Part shown: positions 56,946 through 64,000 of the stretch, piece by piece
How the letters are laid out: every line of letters begins with the position of its first letter
Position numbering within the stretch: position 1 is the first letter of the stretch
Source of the DNA: Plantago major
Taxonomy: Eukaryota > Streptophyta > Magnoliopsida > Lamiales > Plantaginaceae
Length of the DNA: 64,000 nucleotides
Direction: 5' to 3'
Assembly: GCA_026545765.1 (NCBI GenBank)
Contig: CM048843.1
Coordinates: 86,739,050-86,803,049, forward strand
Notes under the pieces: generated by a model
The model's input: only the letters and a program-made list of their open reading frames with translations
Told to the model about the DNA's origin: nothing
Database searches by the model: none
Made by a program: the position numbers and the translations under genes

Positions 56946-58455
56946 ACAGGTTGTGATGGGTCGACACATCGATGTCGAGCAAGATGAAGATTCATCTAAA
57001 TCTCCTTGCATACGTACTGAACGTAGTTCAGCAGACAATACAACCGGTGTTCTGGAAACACCTCCAGGTGACAACACAACAGGCATAGTACTTGAAGATC
57101 ATTCGACAGGAGACAATGCAAGGCATGATCCTCCGCCACGAATCAGAAAAGATCATCCATCCACACTGTTCATTGGTGATCTCACTGATGGTATGAAAAT
57201 GCGTGTCAAAGAACGCTTGGATTACAAAAAGATGGTAAATCTTCATGTGTGTTTTCAACACACTACGGATCAGGTGCAAGTTTCTTGTTTTGTGTCTTCC
57301 TTTGAACCTAAAAATGTGAATCAGGGGCTTAAGGATACTCATTGGATAAATGCAATGCAGGAAGAACTCTTACAATTTACCAAAAACAAAGTTTGGACTC
57401 TTGTTCCACGTCCCAATAATGTCAATATAATTGGGACTAAATGGATTTTTAAGAATAAAAGCAATGAAAATGGTATAATTGTTAGAAATAAGGCACGGTG
57501 TGTTGCACAGATTTATGTTGATGACATAGTTTTTGGCTCAACTAACAAGTCTACTCTAGATAAGTTTGTTGAAACTATGACAGGTACATTCGAGATGAGC
57601 ATGATTGACGAACTTTCCTTCTTTTTAGGTTTGCAAGTTAAGCAGAAACCCAATGGGATGTTTCTATCACAGGAAAAGTATGCTAAAAACCTAGTGGAAA
57701 GGTTTGGGTTAACTGCAGCAAAGCCCTACAAGACACCCATGTCCTCAAGTATCAAGATCACCAAGGATGGTGCTGGCGAGTGTGTTGACCACACCCTGTA
57801 TCGCTCCATGATTGGCAGTCTTCTATACCTCTCAGCCACTCGACCAGACATCATGTACTCAGTATGTGTATGTGCCAGGTATCAGGCTGATCCTCGTGCT
57901 TCCCATTTAGTAGCTGTTAAAAGAATCCTTAGATACATTTCTGGTACTGCTTCTTTGGGCATTTGGTATTCTAGGGACACTAATGCCAATCTTGTTGGTT
58001 ATAGTGATTCAGATTGGGCAGGGGATCTTGATGATATAAAATCTACAAGTGGTGGATGTTTCTATTTAGGGAATAATCTAGTGTCTTGGTACAATAAAAA
58101 ACAGAACTGTGTATCACTTTCAACCGCTGAATCCGAGTACATAGCCGCGGGTAGTTGTGTTACCCAATTAGTATGGTTAAATCATATGTTGCTTGATTAT
58201 GGTTTGGAAAGTGATACTCTTCTGATGTTCTGTGACAACTTGAGTGCTATTAATATATTCAAAAATCCTGTCCAACATTCTAGAACAAAGCACATGGATA
58301 TAAGACACCATTTTTTGCGTGATTTGGTCGAGTCAAAGCTCATTGATATTCAACATATAGAAACCACAAATCAGTTAGTTGACATCTTTACCAAACCCTT
58401 GGATGCTGAGAGATTTCTTAGACTTAGGAAATCTCTTGGAATGTGCATAGTCTAA
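56946..58455 (+). pseudogene. copia pol relic (reverse transcriptase parts and RNase H)
   Basis: Landmarks in order are LKDTHWINAMQEELLQF, NIIGTKWIFKNK, IYVDDIVFGSTN (catalytic YVDD), FFLGLQVKQ, YRSMIGSLLYLSATRPDIMY, STSGGCFYLGNNLVSWYN, STAESEYIAAGSC, FCDNLSAINIFKNP, RTKHMDIRHHFLRD and LVDIFTKPLDAERF. The copy is a fossil with several breaks. Confidence 0.8.
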
Positions 58456-59530
58456 AAATCTAAGTGCTTTGGTGTGTCTGCAACACCACCAGAACACACT
58501 TGCATTGTTTGTGGTGTTATGTGTTATAATCTTGTTCTAAATCCTTCTCCGCTTCTCTTTCTTACAGTTACTATAGGTCTTAACCATGTGTGTGTCTAGT
58601 TCTCTCAACTTCTTGACTTTTTGGGCTCTTAACTGTATTGATACATGTGCCTCCTTTTGTAAATAAAGTGCTCGTGTGTGTGCAGAACACCTTGTGATTT
58701 GTGGGTTAAAGACACCTGATTATGGATTGTTTTTTACCACTCTCTGGACAAATAAAAACTCCGTTTTTTCTTTACTTTATGGTTGTTGATGGGATACCAG
58801 ATATAGTCGGTAGTTGTACTGGGGTGTGAGGAGTTCCGGCTGCCTGCATTTGGCGTGATTATTTGACTTGAGGTTTTCTCTAAAAAGGTGATGTGGTAAA
58901 TTTGTACGCATTGGGTTACTGGGGTGTTGAAGTTCCGGCTGTCTTCATTCAGTACCTATGTACTCACCCACGCTGCTGAAAAGACTTGTGGTACGATTGG
59001 GATGTTAGGAGTTCAGGCTGCCTTCATTCAATTAGTTACCCTTGTCAAATAAAATAAAATAAAAAACATGTATATAATCTTGCTTCTAATTTTGATTATC
59101 TTGCTGGAGTATAATAAAAAGTTTTGGTTTGTGTATCTAATTGTCTGTGATTAGGTGTTCTGACAACACCATGGTCATGAGTGTGCTCTGCCACCATTTT
59201 TTCTTTCTCCTTCTCCTTCTATGTGGAGGTCTGTGTTTTCAGTTCAGTTTGAGGTTCTCTTTGTCTTTGAGTTGGGGTGTTCTGGACACACCATGCTTAT
59301 GACTGCTAGTACTGTTTTGTGTTTCCTTCCTCCTCCTCTCTCTCTCTCTCTCTCTGCATGGGGTGCATGTGGTTATGGGTGTTACATTGAGTACAACGTT
59401 TATGTTGGGTTAGTTAGTATTGAGACTTAGTTCTGTTAGTTACTGTACCATTAAAATAGAATTATTCCTTAAATACTAATTTGTATCACTTGTTGATTTT
59501 GTACTACTCATTATCCTTGACTGCTCAAAG
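58456..59530 (+). repeat. tail of the third copia relic with short repeats
   Basis: No gene. A unit GGAGTTCCGGCTGCCT or close to it recurs at about 58829, 58932 and 59009, each followed by a TTCATTCA-like or GCATTTG stretch. A 66-bp unit GGTGTTCTG.CA.CACCATG recurs at 59154 and 59275, and a (CT)n run lies at 59336-59356. Confidence 0.65.
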
Positions 59531-59790
59531 CACTACAAGAAAAACTGGACAAAACGACGTTAAGGGGCGACGGATTTTATCCGTCGCCCCATAACGACGG
59601 ATCGCTAATTGGGGCGACGGATAATAATTATCCGTCGCCCAAGTTTGACTTTTGTTAAAAAAAAAAATTTTTTTTTTTTTTTGAAAATTGGGCGACGGAT
59701 AGATTATCCGTCGCCTTATAGCGACGGATACCTATCCGTCGCCACGTTTGGCGACGGATCGACTCTGGGCCGACGGACACGTGACCGTCG

Positions 59791-60580
59791 CCCGTAGTTC
59801 ATATTTGCTCGGCAGGCGTGACCGCCTCATTTTCTTCCTTCTCCTTCTTCTTCCTCATTCTCTTCTTCTCCGCTTCCGTGAATTGTTCGTTATTCCGGCC
59901 AATCTTGGTGCCTAATCGAAGCTAGTGGGACAAGGAGTTTGTTTCTTCGATCAATTTCAGATTTCTACCGATTAATCAAGGTATTTTGGCTAAAACCCTA
60001 GTTTTTTAAAATTTGGGGATTTTGTTTATTTTGATTAATTTGAGCAATTATATGTATATATGATAAGTATGTAGTAGTTAGTTTAGTTAATTTGATCAAT
60101 TATATGTAATTTGTTCAATTTGATAGTTAGTTTAATTAATGATATGAATGTATGTAGTATGTTAAGTTTGGTATGTATGAATGTATGTAGTTAGTTTGAT
60201 TTGTGTGTTAAGTATATATAGTTAGTTTAGTTACTTTGATATGTTTGTTAAGTATAGAAGTATGTAGTTTTGATTTGATAAATTTGTATGTTAAGTATGT
60301 AATTTGATATGAATATATGTAGTAATTCGATATGTATAGAGTAATTAGTTAATTTGATATGTATGTTAAGTATATAATATATGTACTAAGAGGTTGAAAT
60401 GGTTATTATATATGTCCAATTTTGTAACACATCGAACACTTAATTAATAATTAATTTATAAGGAACATATAATAATTAACAATTAACCTCTACAATCTTC
60501 TTATCCGAATTGGAATCGATCTAATAAATTAAATACGATCTAATCAATTGGAACGTCTCAGGTTAAAAATAAAGTAAACA
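59791..60580 (+). other. leader and AT-rich non-coding zone of the CACTA element
   Basis: A CT-rich leader is followed by an AT-rich zone with many short TATGTAGTTAGTTTGAT-like repeats (60050-60400). No coding sequence; probably a leader intron. Confidence 0.5.
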
Positions 60581-61040
60581 ATGAATTCCGACTGCTCATG
60601 GATGTACGATCGCACGGTAAATGATGAGTTTCTAGGAGTTTCGTAGAAGGGTTAAAGGTTTCATCTCGTTTGCCATGGGACATCCGGTTTGCAATTGGGG
60701 GTTGATAAAGTGTCCTTGCACATTGAAACTCATGGAAACAAGCAATTTATGACGCCTCTGCAGATTCGAGCACTTGCGGCGTTATGGATTCATGCACGAG
60801 TATCATGTATGGATTCATCACGGTGAGAAGCACCGTCCATGGCATACCTCCATTGGAGGAGAGGCGGGTTTGGGGCCGCCTATTGAGTGCCTTTCGCTTG
60901 TCGGAACATGTGCATGGTGTATTGGGAGGAGGATGTAGATCTGTTGGAATGCAAGTTACGTGGTAGGGAGCGCCACAAGTGATGAGGAGGGGGTGCATGA
61001 GAATGAGGAGTTTCATCCGTTTGTCTCTAGCTTGTATAAC
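60581..61040 (+). pseudogene. degenerate first copy of the transposase-associated domain
   Basis: It reads MNSDCSWMYDRTVNDEFLG, then in other frames KGFISFAMGHP and GLIKCPCTLKLMETSN, the same landmarks as the copy at 61255. Several stops and frame changes make it non-functional. Later it reads GLGPPIECLSLVGTCAW and CIGRRM, which resemble the TNP2 part that follows 61900. So this stretch is a shrunken older duplicate of the gene start. Confidence 0.65.
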
Positions 61041-61254
61041 TAGTAATCATTAGTTGATATATATATGAAACCAAACATTATGGTAAAATTGAAGTGATGT
61101 AACTTATATTATGTAATGCCTTAACAATTGATGAAGCTAATATAACTTATATTACGTAGCAATTGATTGAATTATTGTGAAATTGATTTATTACCGTAAA
61201 TGAAAGACCTCGATCTAATGAATTCAAACGTGTCGTTATTATCTAATTATTCAA

Positions 61255-61860
61255 TGAATACCGATCGTGGATGGATGTATTGTCGTACTCTCAATGGCGA
61301 GTTCAATGGAGTTTTACGAAGGGTTGAAGGTTTCATTGAATTTGCAATGTCAAATCCGTCTTGTGTAAAGGATGGGTTGATAAAGTGTCCTTGTGCAATG
61401 AAACGGTGCGAAACAAGCAATACGTGACTCCTAAAGTGGTAGTCCAAAGACTTGAGGAAAAATGGATTCCTTCTGCGTATCGGTATGGAATCATCATGGT
61501 GAGGAAGCAGACCGTCAATACATATGACCAATCTGAGACAACGTGGAAGGAAGAGAAAAATGAACAAGTCGGGAACAATCCCAATCTGAAGGCGATGCTA
61601 TTCGAGCTCGAGTCGAACAAATGGTGTCCGATGCTGCAGGGGCGGAGTTCAGGGACACAACCAACACTGAAACCGAGGTGGAGGTGGAGGAACCACCGAA
61701 TCGAGGATCGGTTGTTCTTTGACTTGTTAGAATCATCAAGGAAGCCGGTTTACCCGGTGTAAGCTCACCGAGTTGTCTTTGTTATCTCGGCTAATGAGTT
61801 GTAAGGCTAATGGCCGTTAAGAAACGAGCTTCAATGAATGGGTTGACGTAATGTCGGACC
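61255..61860 (+). pseudogene. CACTA transposase N-terminus with transposase-associated domain
   Basis: MNTDRGWMYCRTLNGEFNGV, LRRVEGFIEFAMSNP and GLIKCPCAMKRC give the Transpos_assoc domain (PF13963), with WMY and the CPC...C zinc-binding pattern. In a second frame from about 61420 NKQYVTPKVVVQRLEEKWIP and later FFDLLESSRKPVYPG follow, as in TNP2-type proteins between the first domain and the transposase core. At least one frame change is present. Confidence 0.75.
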
Positions 61861-62870
61861 TTTGTCCTGAAGAAAACCTAGTTCCCACCAACTTTTACCA
61901 AGCGAAGAAAAGGATGCGGGGATTAGGTCTGCCTGTGGTAACCATAGACTGTTGTCCGAAAATGTGCATGATATATTGGGAGGAGGATGCAGATCTAATA
62001 GAATGCAAGTTCTGTGGTAAGGAACGGTACAAGCGTTACAAGGAGGCCGGTCAAAGAAACGACAAGAAAAATCTCTCACATAAGAAAATGTGGTACTTCC
62101 CTCTAGCACCTCGTTTGAAAAGATTGTATGCTTCAAGTGCTTCTGCGGATAAAATGCGGTGGCACAAGGAGCGAGTAATCTCGGATAATGCTGAAGGTGG
62201 TAGAATGGACCATCCACAGACTCACCCGCATGGAAATCGTTTGACAAGACATATTCAGAATTTGCAGCCGAATCTAGACATGTACGTTTGGGACTTTATG
62301 CGGATGGTTTTAACCGTTCGGTAGTGAACGTAAATACTCTTGTTGGCCGATTATGCTCACACTGCATAACCGCCCCGGTGAGTGCATGAAGGAGCCATTC
62401 ATGTTTCGATTGCATTGGTGCTCGGGCGAAAGATCCTCGGATCGACGTTGGATGTTTTCTTGCAACCCCTAATCAAGGAGCGATCGAGTTGTGGACGGAT
62501 GGTATCCTCGCATATGATGTGTCGACAAAAAGAATTTCACCTTGAGAGCGGCTCTTCTTTGGACCGTGAGTGACTTCCTGCGTACTCCATGCTATCTCGG
62601 AAGGAAAAGCAAGGGAAATATGCATGTCCACATTGCTTGGAGGATACAGATGCATTTAGACTGAAGGGTAGTGGAAAATTTTGTTGGTTTGATTGTCATC
62701 GTAGGTTGCTAGAAAGTGACCATCCGTTCAGGAAGAACAAGGATCAATTCTTGAAAAATAAAGTCGTCAACAAAAAAGCCCCGACAAGACTTACTGGTGC
62801 ACAAATTCTTGCGGAGATTGATAGATTGGGTCTTATGAAGGTGGTGAGCTTGGGTGGATGAAGCATAACG
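61845..62870 (+). pseudogene. CACTA TNP2-type transposase core
   Basis: Landmarks are VVTIDCCPKMCMIYWEED, CKFCGKERYK, MWYFPLAPRLKRLYASSASA, MRWHKER, then SEFAAESR and VRLGLYADGFNR, YSCWPIM, FTLRAALLW, KYACPHCLEDTDAFRLKGSG and CWFDCHRRLLESDHPFR. These follow the Transposase_21 (PF02992) order. The domain normally carries out cut-and-paste of the CACTA ends. The reading frame changes several times and stops are present, so this copy is not functional as read. Confidence 0.82.
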
Positions 62871-62904
62871 AGAAAATTGGTAAAAATGTGGTTGGAGGAG
62901 AAGC

Positions 62905-63890
62905 ATTTTCTGGGACTTGCCTTACTGGAGCAGTCTTCTTATCCGTCACAACTTAGATTTCATGCACATTGAGAAGAACGTGTTCGAGAACTTATTCAAT
63001 ACACTTTGCAACATTGAGGGAAAAACAAAGGACCATGCGAAGTCTAGATCCGAGTTGTCGACGTGGTGTAAAAGGCCTGAGTTGACAAAGAAGGATGAGA
63101 ATGGTAAGTGGCCGAAAGCGTGCTACACAATTGACAACGCTTCTAGGTCAATTTTGTTTGATTGGGTGAGGGCATTGAGTTTCCCAGATAATTACGCCTC
63201 AAATTTAGAGAGGTGTGTGGATTTGAAGAAGACAAAGGTTTATGGGATGAAGAGCCACGATCGTCATGTGTTCATGGAGGCTTATCCGGTAGCATTTCGA
63301 GAGCTTACGCGAACACGTATGGACTGCTATCACCGAGTTGAGCTTATTTTTCAAAAATTTAGGCACAAGGGTGGTTCATGATAAAGTGTTGGAAAATCTT
63401 GAAAGGAACATACCATTGATTCTATGCAAGCTCGAGCGTATCTTTCCACCGAGCTGGTTTGATTCTATGGAGCACTTGTCGGTTCACCTTCCTCATGAAG
63501 CGAGACTTCTTTGGTTCGATGTCGATGGATGTATCCATTCGAGAGGTACTTGGGGAAATTGAAGAAGTATGTCAACAATAAGTAAACCTGAAGGTTCGAT
63601 TGCCAATGCCTACATTCGAGAGGAAACTGCAACCTTCTGCTCTTATTACTTTGATGAACACGTCCCTACGAAGACAGCAAGGCTGGCTCGAAATGCAGAC
63701 ACATTCGTAGTTCAAGCGGATGATGAGTTTTCCCTATCTGTCTTCAGGGTATCAGGGAGACCTCTTGGTGCAGCTAAGAAAGAATATCTTACGGATAAAG
63801 AGTTGAAAGCAGCTCAATATTATGTCCTCACGAATTGTGCTGAGGTTGACCAGTATATGGTACTATTTGCGAGGTCAGCAACCATTTATT
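62905..63890 (+). pseudogene. CACTA transposase C-terminal region (DUF4218 and following)
   Basis: LIRHNLDFMHIEKNVFENLF and NTLCNIEGKTKDHAKSR begin the region; KVYGMKSHDRHVFMEAYPVA, RNIPLILCKLERIFPPSWFD, HLSVHLPHEA and RYLGKLKKYVNNK follow DUF4218 (PF13960). EGSIANAYIREETATFCSYY and DEFSLSVFRVSGRPLG lead towards the DUF4216 part. Frame changes and stops occur, for example just after KKYVNNK. The window ends shortly afterwards. Confidence 0.78.
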
Positions 63891-64000
63891 TAAATTTTAA
63901 TATAGCTACGCAAGTCTCTACTTCAATTATAGACTTATCATCGAATCAATGTTTGCAGTTTTTTCAAAAAGCGTTGTTTGGAAGAAAATCCTCAGATGAC

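Larger units (their letters stand above)
54700..59530 (+). mobile_element. third copia relic, up to the CACTA insertion
   Basis: Visible parts are a 5' LTR ending near 55553, a primer binding site, gag (55611-56945), parts of pol with the YVDD motif and RNase H (to 58455), and a long repeat-bearing tail. No 3' LTR is seen before the CACTA element at 59531; it may lie beyond the window. It is a fossil with several breaks. The gag frame is long and open, so it is younger than the relics at 35770 and 52705. Confidence 0.75.
59531..64000 (+). mobile_element. autonomous-type CACTA (En/Spm) transposon, right end outside the window
   Basis: It starts CACTACAAGAAAAACTGG at 59531 after AAG and shows subterminal repeats GGCGACGGAT and ATCCGTCGCC in both directions to about 59790. 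A pyrimidine-rich leader (59820-59880), an AT-rich intron-like zone, and a transposase gene reading plus to the end of the window follow. The repeats differ from those of the other two CACTA elements mainly in GGCGACGG versus TAGCGACGG. Several stops and frame changes show it is inactive as read. It ends the third copia relic. Confidence 0.88.

Noticed and set aside
1-64000. CRISPR arrays, rRNA or tRNA genes, bacterial operons
   Set aside because: I found no regular spacer-repeat arrays, no rRNA blocks and no cloverleaf with a readable anticodon arm. Everything fits plant nuclear DNA.

Overview
The window is nuclear DNA of a flowering plant, most likely a eudicot. The evidence is a split auxin influx carrier gene close to Arabidopsis LAX2, a glycine-rich cold-shock-domain gene of the GRP2/CSP2 type, a 16-cysteine thaumatin-like gene, short GT-AG introns, AT-rich spacers and a dense load of typical plant transposons. 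The species cannot be named from what I can see.

Layout. Positions 1-12832 hold the 3' part of a large SIRE-like Ty1/copia element: end of pol, a very long post-pol ORF of unknown function, polypurine tract and 3' LTR. Its post-pol ORF is interrupted by an inverted gag-to-integrase block and by an inverted solo LTR of the same family. Positions 12833-15300 hold a direct repeat around a LINE RNase H relic, a long-TIR DNA transposon and a small MITE. The GRP2-like gene lies at 15695-16333 (+), followed by diverged tandem repeats. Positions 18061-24218 hold a Stowaway MITE, a solo LTR with perfect target duplication, a deleted LINE with poly(A), and a deleted CACTA element. The LAX2-like gene occupies 24817-29830 (-, 8 exons). 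After a gene-free stretch come a tandem duplication, a short CACTA relative and more MITEs (33413-35228).

Positions 35770-46706 are a nested block. A second copia 3' end has an LTR that was entered by a hAT-like element (37225-38022) and by an 8.2-kb PIF/Harbinger element (38261-46427). The latter is the most interesting object: besides the usual transposase and Myb/SANT partner it carries two further Myb/SANT-like genes in divergent orientation and a small zf-GRF/coiled-coil/membrane-anchor gene. The thaumatin-like gene follows (47566-50936, +); I place a fourth exon 2.2 kb downstream. Its 3' flank is duplicated on the other side of a minus-strand copia relic. A third copia relic (54700-59530) runs up to an autonomous-type CACTA element (59531 to the window end) that carries transposase-associated, TNP2 and DUF4218/DUF4216 regions.

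The host genes are independent of each other: auxin uptake, RNA binding, and a secreted PR-5-type protein. All boundaries were read by eye. No alignment or database search was run.
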